Part shown: positions 6,766-13,972 of the stretch, one piece after another
Layout: each line of letters opens with the position of its first letter
Numbering within the stretch: the stretch's first letter is position 1
From: Patescibacteria group bacterium
GTDB lineage: Bacteria > Patescibacteriota > Minisyncoccia > Minisyncoccales > CG1-02-41-26
Direction of reading: 5' to 3'
Assembly (NCBI GenBank): GCA_020148085.1
Contig: JAHCRD010000002.1
Location: 1-28,269 of the forward strand
DNA: 28,269 nucleotides
Made by a program: the position numbers and the translations under genes
Notes under the pieces: generated by a model
Database searches by the model: none
Seen by the model: only the letters and a program-made list of their open reading frames with translations
Told to the model about the DNA's origin: nothing

Positions 6766-7311
6766 ATGCCAAGACAAAGAGTAAAACAAGGAAGAAATTG
6801 GTATGTTCTCCATACTTATCCCGGAGAAGAAGATGCCGTAGCTCGAAATTTAAAACAACGCATCGAAAGTTTAGGTATGGAAGATAAAATCTTCAATGTT
6901 TTAGTTCCAAAAGAAAAAAAGATTAAAATTAAAAATGGCAAAAGAAAAGTTATTGAAGAGAGAATTTACCCCGGCTATGTTCTGGTTGAAATGATAGTCA
7001 CTGATGACTCTTGGTACGTGGTAAGAAATACCCCCCGGGTTACCGGGTTCATCGGAGCAGGAACTACCCCGGTTCCTGTCTCTCCAAAGGAAATAGATAT
7101 TCTTAAAAAAAGAATGGGAGTTGAAGCTCCTCAATACAAGATTGATGTCACTCTTGGAAGTTTAGTTAGAATTACTGATGGCTCTTTCAAAGATTTTGAA
7201 GGAAAAGTTTCAGAAATAGACGAAGAGAGGGGGAAAATCAAAGTTTTAGTAAATATCTTTGGAAGAGACACCCCGGTTGAAGTTGATTCACTGCAGGTTA
7301 AGAAGCTTTAA
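6766..7311 (+). CDS. nusG: Transcription termination/antitermination factor NusG
   Basis: NusG binds RNA polymerase, modulates pausing and Rho-dependent termination, and couples RNA polymerase to the ribosome. The NGN domain spans about 10-115 (NWYVLHTYPGEEDAVARNLKQRIE, then RIYPGYVLVEMIVTDDSWYVVRNTPRVTGFIG). A linker precedes the C-terminal KOW domain at about 125-181 (GSLVRITDGSFKDFEGKVSEIDEERGKIKVLVNIFGRDTPVEVDSLQVKKL). Length 181 is standard. The start is the ATG ending the structured leader; no SD is present, so initiation may depend on that leader. rplK follows after the second leader copy. Confidence 0.95.
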   Translation: MPRQRVKQGRNWYVLHTYPGEEDAVARNLKQRIESLGMEDKIFNVLVPKEKKIKIKNGKRKVIEERIYPGYVLVEMIVTDDSWYVVRNTPRVTGFIGAGTTPVPVSPKEIDILKKRMGVEAPQYKIDVTLGSLVRITDGSFKDFEGKVSEIDEERGKIKVLVNIFGRDTPVEVDSLQVKKL

Positions 7312-7484
7312 TTATAAAGGAGTCCGTGAGATAGGAGAGGGGTCGGGAGAACCGCAGGTGCTCCCGTGTAGGACGCCACCCACCCACCACCCTATATTAA
7401 AAACCGAGGGTTTTTAAGGAGCGGTGTTAGCGCGATTGCTGAAGGCAATCGTCGCGTGCCGCGACCTGACTCCCAGTTACCATT
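7312..7484 (+). promoter_or_regulatory. Structured leader of rplK, copy 2 of the twin element
   Basis: This 173-nt nusG-rplK gap repeats the nusG-leader architecture. ATAGGA lies at 7331-7336, followed by 7 nt, CGGGAG (7344-7349), the identical 11-nt loop AACCGCAGGTG (7350-7360), CTCCCG (7361-7366) and TGTAGGA (7367-7373). The stem differs from copy 1 at one base pair, G-C to A-U, a compensatory change. GCGACCT (7461-7467) is again exactly 17 nt from the ATG. The middle is unrelated to copy 1 and has its own hairpins (AAAAACC/GGTTTTT near 7400-7415; GATTGC/GCAATC near 7434-7450). GGAGTC (7319-7324) can pair with GACTCC (7468-7473), closing the element. TATAAA precedes it in both copies (6630-6635; 7313-7318). 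No SD is close to the ATG. Confidence 0.75.
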
Positions 7485-7910
7485 ATGCCCAAAAAAATAG
7501 CAGCAATAGTAAAACTACATATCCCTGCTGGCAAGGCAACTCCGGCTCCGCCTATAGGTCCAGCTTTGGCTCAGCATGGAATAAATATCGGCGATTTTTG
7601 TCAGAAATTTAACGATACCACCAAAAATCAGCAGGGTTTTACCATTCCAGTAGAAGTTACAATTTTTGAAGATAGAACCTTCAGCTTTAAATTGAAAACT
7701 CCTTTAACTTCCGAATTAATAAAAAAAGCAGCTGGTATTGAAAAAGGCTCTGGGGAGCCAAATCGGAAAAAAGTTGGCAAGATTACTAAAGCTCAATTAA
7801 GAGAAATTGCCCAAAAGAAAATGTCCGATTTAAATACCAAAGATATTGAAAGGGCGATGAAAATAGTTGAAGGCACAGCCAAGAATATGGGAATTGAAAT
7901 TAAAGATTAA
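7485..7910 (+). CDS. rplK: 50S ribosomal protein L11
   Basis: L11 binds the GTPase-associated centre of 23S rRNA and contacts elongation factors. The 141 residues are the standard length. The N-terminal domain contains the Pro-rich PAGKATPAPPIGPALAQHGINIGDFCQKFN. The C-terminal rRNA-binding domain contains KTPLTSELIKKAAGIEKGSGEPNRKKVGKITKAQLREIAQKKMSDLN and ends IVEGTAKNMGIEIKD. The usual next gene, rplA (L1), is absent; a DUF4430 gene follows 8 nt after the stop. The start is the ATG at the end of the structured leader. Confidence 0.97.
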   Translation: MPKKIAAIVKLHIPAGKATPAPPIGPALAQHGINIGDFCQKFNDTTKNQQGFTIPVEVTIFEDRTFSFKLKTPLTSELIKKAAGIEKGSGEPNRKKVGKITKAQLREIAQKKMSDLNTKDIERAMKIVEGTAKNMGIEIKD

Positions 7911-7918
7911 CAAAATCT

Positions 7919-8350
7919 ATGAATTACAAAAATATATTATTAATTATTGGATTTGTTATCTTTTTAGGAGTTATTTTGTTTTTTGGCACCAATTTTTTAG
8001 AGAAAGCTCCTCAAGCATCCTTAAGTGAAATTGCTCAAAACAAGGTTTTGTATATAATTAATAAAGGGGATGGAGAGACTGAGGAATATCAAGTAGCAAT
8101 TTCGAAGAATTCAACTGTTTTTTCTTTATTAAAAGAGATTTCTCAAAGAGAGGATTTTGAGGTCTCATCGAGTTTCTGGGAAGGTATGGGTGTTTTTGTT
8201 GAAAGCATTGATGGATTAAAAAATGGGACCGAAGATAAATATTGGCAATATTTTGTTAATGATAAATTAGGAGAGGTAGCAGCTGACAGAAGAACGATAA
8301 AGGAAGGGGATAAAATTGAGTGGAGATTTGAAGTTCCACCTCAATTTTAA
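7919..8350 (+). CDS. Membrane-anchored DUF4430 (transcobalamin-like) protein
   Basis: The 143 residues begin with an uncleaved-looking N-terminal anchor (residues 5-25, ILLIIGFVIFLGVILFFGTNF). An extracytoplasmic domain of about 90 residues follows. NSTVFSLLKEI, FWEGMGVFVESIDGLKNG, YWQYFVNDKLGEVAADRRTIKEGDKIEWRF is the DUF4430 pattern (YWxYxVNG, then GDxIEWRF). DUF4430 is related to the C-terminal domain of transcobalamin and is found in bacteria next to vitamin-uptake ECF components. Here the next gene is an ECF-S-like membrane protein, so capture of a small ligand, perhaps a corrinoid, is a reasonable inference. Ligand identity cannot be seen from the sequence. Confidence 0.8.
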   Translation: MNYKNILLIIGFVIFLGVILFFGTNFLEKAPQASLSEIAQNKVLYIINKGDGETEEYQVAISKNSTVFSLLKEISQREDFEVSSSFWEGMGVFVESIDGLKNGTEDKYWQYFVNDKLGEVAADRRTIKEGDKIEWRFEVPPQF

Positions 8351-8376
8351 AAATATTTTAATACTTTTTAATTCTT

Positions 8377-8958
8377 ATGCGAAAAACAAAGATTTTAGCA
8401 GCCCTTCTTCTTATCTTTTTTGGGGTAATTGGACGGCTTTTAATAGTTGAGTTTATCAAAATTCCTAATTTAGAGATTATTACTTCTTTTTCCCTAATAG
8501 CTGGAGCAATGTTGGGAGGAATTTTTACTTTTCTTGTTCCCTTAAGTATTATTGCTCTGACTGATATCTATTTCGGCAACACATTTATTTTAATTTTTAC
8601 CTGGTCAGCTTTTGGGATTATTGGAATTTTTGGCAGATTGCTAAAAAAAAGAAAATCTTTTAACTTCCGTTTTATTTTTGAGATGACCGGAATGGGTGCA
8701 ATTTCTTCTTTGTTTTTTTATCTTTATACTAACTTTGGCTGGTGGGTTCTTGCAGGTATCTATCCTCTAACTTGGCAGGGGCTGATTCATTGTTATATAA
8801 TGGGATTACCATTTCTAAGAACAAATTTATTAGGTAATCTTTTCTTAGTGCCCCTTTTTACTTTTTCAGCTCTGCTTGTTTGGAGATATTATCCAGTTTT
8901 TAAATCTGAATTTTTAAATATCTTTAAAACAAGATATAAATATGATTCTTTCAGATAA
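8377..8958 (+). CDS. DUF6580-like integral membrane protein (ECF transporter S-component-like)
   Basis: The 193 residues contain about five or six hydrophobic segments (about 6-22, 35-60, 68-88, 106-130, 150-175). The N-terminus KILAALLLIFFGVIGRLLIVEF, the GAMLGGIFTFLVPLSIIALTDIYFGN segment and the LTWQGLIHCYIMGLPFLRTNLLGN segment resemble DUF6580 membrane proteins, which look like S-components (substrate binders) of ECF vitamin transporters. No ATPase or T-component is in the window. It follows the DUF4430 gene after 26 nt and overlaps the dcd start by 17 nt, so all are probably co-transcribed. Family placement is from memory of the pattern and is moderately sure. Confidence 0.65.
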   Translation: MRKTKILAALLLIFFGVIGRLLIVEFIKIPNLEIITSFSLIAGAMLGGIFTFLVPLSIIALTDIYFGNTFILIFTWSAFGIIGIFGRLLKKRKSFNFRFIFEMTGMGAISSLFFYLYTNFGWWVLAGIYPLTWQGLIHCYIMGLPFLRTNLLGNLFLVPLFTFSALLVWRYYPVFKSEFLNIFKTRYKYDSFR

Positions 8959-9517
8959 TGACATAAAAAAATATATTAGGGAAGGAAAAATTAAAATCAA
9001 ACCCAAGCCCAATTTTAAAGAACAGTTAGGACCTTGTTCTTTAGATTTGCATTTAGGCAATGTTTTTAAGACCTTCAAACCCTCTCAATATCCCTATTTA
9101 GACATTAAAAGAAAGGTTAATTTTGAGGAATTTATGGAAGAAGTGAAGATAGAAGATGGAGCTCCTTTCATTTTGCAACCAAAAGAATTTGTTTTGGCAA
9201 TAACAAAAGAGGAGTTCTCTTTGAGTAATGATTTAATGGCCCGGCTTGATGGCAGAAGTTCTTTAGGGAGATTGGGAGTGGTAGTTCATTCAACCGCTGC
9301 CCGCTTTGACCCTGGCTGGCGAGGAAAAGGGGTGATGGAACTTGGTAATTTGGGAGTTATGCCAGTTGTCTTATATTCTGGGATGCGAATTTGCGCTTTA
9401 ACCTTTGAAACGCTCTCCACTCCCTGCCAGACCCCTTATTTAAAAAAGAGAGCCCAGAAATACGGTAAACAAAAACTTCCCAGAGCTAGCAAAATAAATC
9501 AGGAATTTAAAAAATAA
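8942..9517 (+). CDS. dcd: dCTP deaminase
   Basis: Dcd converts dCTP to dUTP, or to dUMP in bifunctional archaeal-type enzymes, feeding dTMP synthesis. The trimeric dUTPase-fold motifs are clear: GPCSLDLHLGN (30-40), LDGRSSLGRLGVVVHSTAARFDPGWRGKGVMELGN (102-136) with the expected catalytic Glu at 133, and SGMRICALTFE. The 191 residues are normal. From sequence alone I cannot tell whether it also hydrolyses dUTP; no separate dut gene lies in the window. The ATG lies inside the 3' end of the preceding membrane-protein gene. Its neighbours (MtrA-like, thyA, tmk) complete a dTTP pathway. Confidence 0.93.
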   Translation: MILSDNDIKKYIREGKIKIKPKPNFKEQLGPCSLDLHLGNVFKTFKPSQYPYLDIKRKVNFEEFMEEVKIEDGAPFILQPKEFVLAITKEEFSLSNDLMARLDGRSSLGRLGVVVHSTAARFDPGWRGKGVMELGNLGVMPVVLYSGMRICALTFETLSTPCQTPYLKKRAQKYGKQKLPRASKINQEFKK

Positions 9518-9527
9518 TTGACCCCTC

Positions 9528-10394
9528 ATGGAAGAAGACCTTAAAAATTGGCCTCCAGTTGAAGGAAGGTATAAAGTGGGCAACAAGAATTCTTCAATTG
9601 CTGTTTGTACTAATGCCACGGTTGAGGGAATTGAATTGGATATGAAAAAAGTAGCAATCTCTGGAAAGTGTGTTACCGAAAACATTGGGATTGAGAAGTT
9701 GATACAAAATATCGTTTCAAATCCCTATATTAGATTTTTAATTCTTTGCGGAAAGGTTTCCAAGGGTCATTTCGTGGGTCAGACAATCATCGCTTTAAAA
9801 AAAAATGGAATTGACAAGGATAAAAGAATTGTTGGAGCAAAGGGAAACACGCCTTATTTAAAGAACATTGATAAAGAATTGATTGAGAGGTTCAGAAAAC
9901 AAATTACCCCAGTAAATCTTACCGGAGAAACCAATTCTCAAAAAATTGAAAAGGTAATAGATGAACTTTTGAGGAGTAAACCTGCAGAATTTAAGGCTGA
10001 AGCAATTAAAATTAAAAAAATTGAAGAGATAGAAGCTAAAGCTTGCCCTGAATGGATTCCCGACCCCAAGGGATTTTTTGTTGTCTCAATTGATAGAACA
10101 AGAAACAAGCTATTGGTTGAACATTATCAAAATAATAAATTAAAAAATAAGATAATCGGAGATTCAGCCGAAGAAATTTGCAAGACAATCGCTAACCTCG
10201 ATTTAATAGGGGATTTTGAACAAAAATTGGAACACTCAATGTATTTAGCCAGAGAGCTGACAAAAGCCGAGATTGCCCTAAAAAATAACTTAGATTACGA
10301 GCAAGACAATGAGATTAAAATAAGAAAGACCAAAAAGGAAACTGAAACAAAGGAAAAACCAGCCTCTACAGATGAGTATGGCTGGTTTGACTAA
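9528..10394 (+). CDS. MtrA-like corrinoid protein with C-terminal DUF4346 domain
   Basis: Residues about 8-155 match subunit A of tetrahydromethanopterin S-methyltransferase: WPPVEGRYKVG, SGKCVTENIGIEKLIQNIVSNPYIRFLILCGKVSKGHFVGQTIIALKKNGID, RIVGAKGNTPYLKNI and RFRKQITPVNL. His81 in KGHFVGQ sits where methanogen MtrA has its corrinoid-ligating His. Residues about 170-265 (DPKGFFVVSIDRTRNKLLVEHY...HSMYLARELTKAEIALKNNLDYEQD) fit DUF4346. The membrane anchor of true MtrA is absent and the C-terminus is charged, so the protein should be soluble. No other mtr genes are present, so energy-conserving methyl transfer is unlikely. It lies 3 nt upstream of a methanogen-type thymidylate synthase, so a role in one-carbon supply to dTMP is inferred. 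No SD. Confidence 0.8.
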   Translation: MEEDLKNWPPVEGRYKVGNKNSSIAVCTNATVEGIELDMKKVAISGKCVTENIGIEKLIQNIVSNPYIRFLILCGKVSKGHFVGQTIIALKKNGIDKDKRIVGAKGNTPYLKNIDKELIERFRKQITPVNLTGETNSQKIEKVIDELLRSKPAEFKAEAIKIKKIEEIEAKACPEWIPDPKGFFVVSIDRTRNKLLVEHYQNNKLKNKIIGDSAEEICKTIANLDLIGDFEQKLEHSMYLARELTKAEIALKNNLDYEQDNEIKIRKTKKETETKEKPASTDEYGWFD

Positions 10395-10397
10395 ATT

Positions 10398-11171
10398 ATG
10401 TACGAGACAAGGATCATTACTGCTGAAACTTTAGGCGAGGCTTGGGAAAAAGCTTGTTTTCTAATAATGAAAGAGGGACACACCCGCTATGTCCAGGCTC
10501 CAGAGTACCAAATAGAAACAAAAGATTTACCTTTAATGATTAAGGTTTCCCAGCCCTTTTCCGAACCTCGATTAAGCAATAAGACAAATACCACCAGAGA
10601 GTTAGCTGAAGATTATGCCAAAAAGTTTTTAGAAGGCTCTGGAAAAGAAAATGAAAACAGTTTTGATTATACCTACTTTTCCAGATTAAGATGTTACCCC
10701 GATTGTAAAGTAAGGGCTTTCTTGCCAAGCGTCACCGATTCAGAGGAAGAATTAGCTGAGGCAGTAAAAAAGATTTCTCCTGATGGAAAATGCCAAGTTC
10801 AGCGAATTGACCAGGTAGAGAAAGCAATTAAGATTTTTAAGAAAGACCCAACTCGCCGAACAGTTGTCATGCACACCTGGATTCCTTTTCGGGACTTAAT
10901 GAAATTCGGTCCCAAAAGAGAAGATACTTCTTCCCCCTGTGTTCTTTTGTTTTATCCTCAGTTGGTAGATGGGAAATTGCATATGTTTGTTGTGATGAAG
11001 ACCAATGATTTGTATAATGCCTGGCCAGAAAATGCTTATGCCTTCACTTTCTTACAAAAATACATGGCTGATGAACTTGGGGTAGCCACTGGAACTTATA
11101 CCCATTTCTCAGTCAGCATGCATATCTACAAAGATATGTTTGAGGAAGTAAAAAAGAAATTTAATTCATGA
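10398..11171 (+). CDS. thyA: Thymidylate synthase, methanogen type
   Basis: This enzyme methylates dUMP to dTMP. The 257-residue protein differs from standard ThyA but keeps its landmarks: DPTRRTVVMHTW (150-161, Arg pair for the phosphate), SSPCVLLFYPQLVDGKLHMFVVMKTNDLYNAWPENAYAFTFLQKYMADELGV (178-229) with the nucleophile Cys181 after Pro, and THFSVSMHIYKDM (235-247). The usual RSxD is replaced by KTND. This is the pattern of the archaeal/methanogen thymidylate synthases, which probably use a methanopterin-like C1 donor. No folA or thyX lies nearby. The stop overlaps the tmk ATG by 4 nt (ATGA). The partner gene just upstream is MtrA-like. Confidence 0.88.
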   Translation: MYETRIITAETLGEAWEKACFLIMKEGHTRYVQAPEYQIETKDLPLMIKVSQPFSEPRLSNKTNTTRELAEDYAKKFLEGSGKENENSFDYTYFSRLRCYPDCKVRAFLPSVTDSEEELAEAVKKISPDGKCQVQRIDQVEKAIKIFKKDPTRRTVVMHTWIPFRDLMKFGPKREDTSSPCVLLFYPQLVDGKLHMFVVMKTNDLYNAWPENAYAFTFLQKYMADELGVATGTYTHFSVSMHIYKDMFEEVKKKFNS

Positions 11172-11782
11172 GCCAAAATCCTTATCCGGGAAAATTTATT
11201 GTTTTTGAGGCCTTGGATGGTTCAGGGGTGAGCACCCAGATTGAGTTATTAATTAAATATTTGAAAGAGAAGAAAATAAAGGTTCACCTAACTGCAGAGC
11301 CCACTCGATACCTTATTGGTGGGCTTATTAAAAGTTGGCTCAGCAATGATTGGAAAAGCACTCCTGAGTGTTTGCAGCTTTTATTTACTGCTGACAGGGC
11401 TTACCATCTTGAGAAAGAAATAATCCCTTTACTCAAAAAGGGAATTACAGTAATTTCTGATAGATATCTTTTTTCAACCTTGGCTTACGGAGTATTAGAA
11501 ATAAAAGATAGGCAATGGCTTTTTGATATAAACAAGAAGTTCATTTTACCAGATTTCACCATCTTTTTAGATGTTTCCCCTGAGATTTGTGTTGAAAGAA
11601 TAAAGAAATCCCGGTTTTCTATTGAGCTTTTTGAAAGCAAAGAAAAATTGAGAGAAGTCCGTAAAAATTATCATGAGATTTTTAAAAAATTTAAAAACAT
11701 TTATATCATAAATGGGGAGGAGCCCATCAAAGAAGTTTTTAATGAGATTAAAAAGATTATAGCTGAAGAACTTAAAACATGA
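11168..11782 (+). CDS. tmk: Thymidylate kinase with a lysine-less P-loop
   Basis: Tmk phosphorylates dTMP to dTDP. The 204 residues show FIVFEALDGSGVSTQIELLIKYL (10-32), AEPTRYLIGGLIKSW, ADRAYHLEKEI, ISDRYLFSTLAYG (DR-Y motif) and PDFTIFLDVSPEICVERIKKS (LID region). The P-loop position normally held by Lys (GxxGxGKST) is Val21 (GSGVST). Some thymidylate kinases of CPR and archaea also lack this Lys, so it need not mean inactivity; the LID Arg/Lys may substitute. Four-nt overlaps join it to thyA upstream and deoC downstream, so it is in the same operon. Confidence 0.9.
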   Translation: MSQNPYPGKFIVFEALDGSGVSTQIELLIKYLKEKKIKVHLTAEPTRYLIGGLIKSWLSNDWKSTPECLQLLFTADRAYHLEKEIIPLLKKGITVISDRYLFSTLAYGVLEIKDRQWLFDINKKFILPDFTIFLDVSPEICVERIKKSRFSIELFESKEKLREVRKNYHEIFKKFKNIYIINGEEPIKEVFNEIKKIIAEELKT

Positions 11783-12444
11783 AAAACATTGCTAAAGTCA
11801 TTGACCACACTAATATAAATCCAACAGCCACCGAAAAAGATATTAGGAAAACCTGCAAAGAAGCGAAAAAATATAAATTTCGGGGAGTTTGTGTCAATCC
11901 GGAATGGATAAAGTTGGTAAAAGAGATGCTCAAAGGCACAGGGATTAAAGTGGTGGTACTCATTGATCCACCAATGGGTTTGAGCCCTCATTTTAAAAGA
12001 GTTGAACTTTGTAAAAATGCAAAGAAAGATGAAGCAGATGAATTGGATATTGTAATGAATATCATTGATATGAAATACGAAAGATATAAAGATGTTTTAG
12101 AGGACTTAAAAGAAATTTGTCGGATTTTACCAACCAAAGTAATTATTGGTTCTGGCTACTTAACCGATACAGAGATTAAAAAAGCTTCTGAAATAGTTAA
12201 AAAAGCAGGGGCTTTTTGTGTGAAAACAGCGACTGAGAAAGACCCCTTAGAGCACATTGAACTAAAAGAGAAAGCAAAGCATCTCGGAATTATGAAAAAA
12301 GCAGCTCCGGGATTGAAAATTAAAGCCTCAGGGAAAATTAGAACTTATAAAAACCTCTTAATGATGGTTGAAGCTGGCGCAGATATTATAGGGACAAGTT
12401 CAAGTGTTAAGATAATGCAAGGATATAAGAGACGAAAAAAGTAA
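11779..12444 (+). CDS. deoC: Deoxyribose-phosphate aldolase
   Basis: DeoC splits 2-deoxyribose-5-phosphate into glyceraldehyde-3-phosphate and acetaldehyde (the reverse is possible), linking deoxynucleoside salvage to glycolysis. The TIM-barrel landmarks are IDHTNINPTAT (8-18), RGVCVNPEW, ELDIVMNI with Asp90, VIIGSGYLTDTEI, AFCVKTATEKDP with Schiff-base Lys149, IKASGKIRT with Lys182 and GADIIGTSSS. The TATEKDP stretch replaces the usual TSTGF/Y, a modest departure. The 221 residues are normal. The ATG overlaps the tmk stop by 4 nt and gatB starts 1 nt after its stop. Confidence 0.92.
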   Translation: MKNIAKVIDHTNINPTATEKDIRKTCKEAKKYKFRGVCVNPEWIKLVKEMLKGTGIKVVVLIDPPMGLSPHFKRVELCKNAKKDEADELDIVMNIIDMKYERYKDVLEDLKEICRILPTKVIIGSGYLTDTEIKKASEIVKKAGAFCVKTATEKDPLEHIELKEKAKHLGIMKKAAPGLKIKASGKIRTYKNLLMMVEAGADIIGTSSSVKIMQGYKRRKK

Positions 12445-12445
12445 T

Positions 12446-13972
12446 ATGGACTACCAACCAACAATTGGGCTTGAAATTCATATTGAGCTCAAAACAAACT
12501 CAAAGATGTTTTGCACTTGCCGCAACGATCCTGATGTAAAACACCCGAATGTAAACATATGCCCCATTTGCATGTCCCACCCAGGGACGCTTCCAGTAAT
12601 TAATAAAAGAGCTATTGAATTAGTAATAAAAACTGCTTTAGCTTTTAATTGCCAAATTCAAAAAAATATCCATTTTGAAAGGAAAAACTATTTTTATCCT
12701 GATTTACCAAAAGGATACCAAATCTCCCAGTATGTTGCTCCAATTGGTAAAAATGGATATCTTGAAATTTCAAACGGAGAGCCAAAGCGGATACGAATAG
12801 AACGAGTTCATCTTGAAGAAGATACTGGAAAGTTAATTCATCCCGAGGGAAAAGATTATTCCTTGGTAGATTTTAATCGGGCGGGAATTCCTCTAATGGA
12901 GCTTGTTACCGAACCTGACTTGAGTTCAGCTCAAGAAGCAAGAAAATTTGTCCAGGAATTGCAATTAATTTTAAAGTATCTTGGAGTTTCTGAAGCTAAT
13001 ATGGAAAAAGGAGAGATGAGAGCGGAAGTAAACATAAGTTTACTTCCTCAAAATAAAAAAGTTCCACTGATCCACACAGCAAAAATAAAAAATAAAAAAT
13101 TAGGAACGAAAGTTGAGATAAAGAACTTAAATTCCTTAAGGGCAGTGGAAAGAGCGATTAAATATGAAATAAAAAGACAAAATGAAGTATTGGAGAGGGG
13201 AGAAAAAGTGGTTCAAGAGACAAGGGGCTGGGATGAGAAAAAAGAAATAACTTTATCTCAAAGAGAAAAGGAAGAAGCTTATGATTATCGCTATTTTCCA
13301 GAGCCCGACCTCCCACCCTTAAATTTCAATGAAGAATTTTTGCAACAAATTAAATCAGAAATTCCGGAACTCCCTCTCGGGCGAAAAGAAAGGTTTAAGA
13401 AAGAATATTCTGTTTCTACCAAAGAAATAGAACTTTATGTTTCCCAGAAAGATTTGGGGGAGTACTTTGAGAAAGTTATTTCGGAATTAAGTAATTGGGT
13501 TAAAGCAAAAAAACTTGAAAAAAAGACATCAGAAGGTGAGTTTAAGAAATTAGTTAAATTGGCTTCAAACTATATCTCAACCGACCTCCAAGGTCTTTTG
13601 AGAGAAACTAAAGTTACTGGTGAAGATTTCTTAATCACTCCGGAAAACTTTGCTGAATTTGTCAGCATGATTTATACTGGCGAAATTTCAAGTAAGATTG
13701 CAAAAATTATCTTAAAAGAAATGTTTGGCACTGGAGCTGATCCTTCTCAAATTATTGAAGAGAAAGGACTGCGCCAAATAACTGATGAGCGGGAACTTGA
13801 AAAAATTATTAAAAGTGTGATTGATAAAAACTCAAGCCCGGTTGAAGATTATAAAAAAGGAAAAGAAGCAGCATTACAGTTTTTGGTTGGTCAGGTTATG
13901 TCTAGAACTAAAGGAAAAGCAAACCCAGAAAAAGTAAACAAAATATTAAAAAAATTACTGGGTAAAATATGA
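12446..13972 (+). CDS. gatB: Asp-tRNA(Asn)/Glu-tRNA(Gln) amidotransferase subunit B
   Basis: GatB binds misacylated tRNA and activates it as the kinase-like subunit of GatCAB, which converts Glu-tRNA(Gln) and Asp-tRNA(Asn) to the amides. Motifs: TIGLEIHIELKTNSKMFCTCRNDP, zinc Cys pairs C23/C25 and C39/C42 (CPICMSHPGTLP), ERKNYFYPDLPKGYQISQY, IRIERVHLEEDTGKLIH, SLVDFNRAGIPLMELVTEPD, LGTKVEIKNLNSLRAVERAI and YRYFPEPDLPPL. The C-terminal YqeY-like helical tail ends GQVMSRTKGKANPEKVNKILKKLL. The 508 residues are slightly long, partly from an A-rich insert around 13079-13099. gatA and gatC are not in the window. Confidence 0.96.
   Translation: MDYQPTIGLEIHIELKTNSKMFCTCRNDPDVKHPNVNICPICMSHPGTLPVINKRAIELVIKTALAFNCQIQKNIHFERKNYFYPDLPKGYQISQYVAPIGKNGYLEISNGEPKRIRIERVHLEEDTGKLIHPEGKDYSLVDFNRAGIPLMELVTEPDLSSAQEARKFVQELQLILKYLGVSEANMEKGEMRAEVNISLLPQNKKVPLIHTAKIKNKKLGTKVEIKNLNSLRAVERAIKYEIKRQNEVLERGEKVVQETRGWDEKKEITLSQREKEEAYDYRYFPEPDLPPLNFNEEFLQQIKSEIPELPLGRKERFKKEYSVSTKEIELYVSQKDLGEYFEKVISELSNWVKAKKLEKKTSEGEFKKLVKLASNYISTDLQGLLRETKVTGEDFLITPENFAEFVSMIYTGEISSKIAKIILKEMFGTGADPSQIIEEKGLRQITDERELEKIIKSVIDKNSSPVEDYKKGKEAALQFLVGQVMSRTKGKANPEKVNKILKKLLGKI
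13079..13099 (+). repeat. Short period-7 A-rich array inside gatB
   Basis: Units GCAAAAA, TAAAAAA and TAAAAAA encode AKIKNKK just before the conserved LGTKVEIKNLNS. It is the weakest and most A-rich of the arrays, so homopolymer drift is an alternative. Confidence 0.45.
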
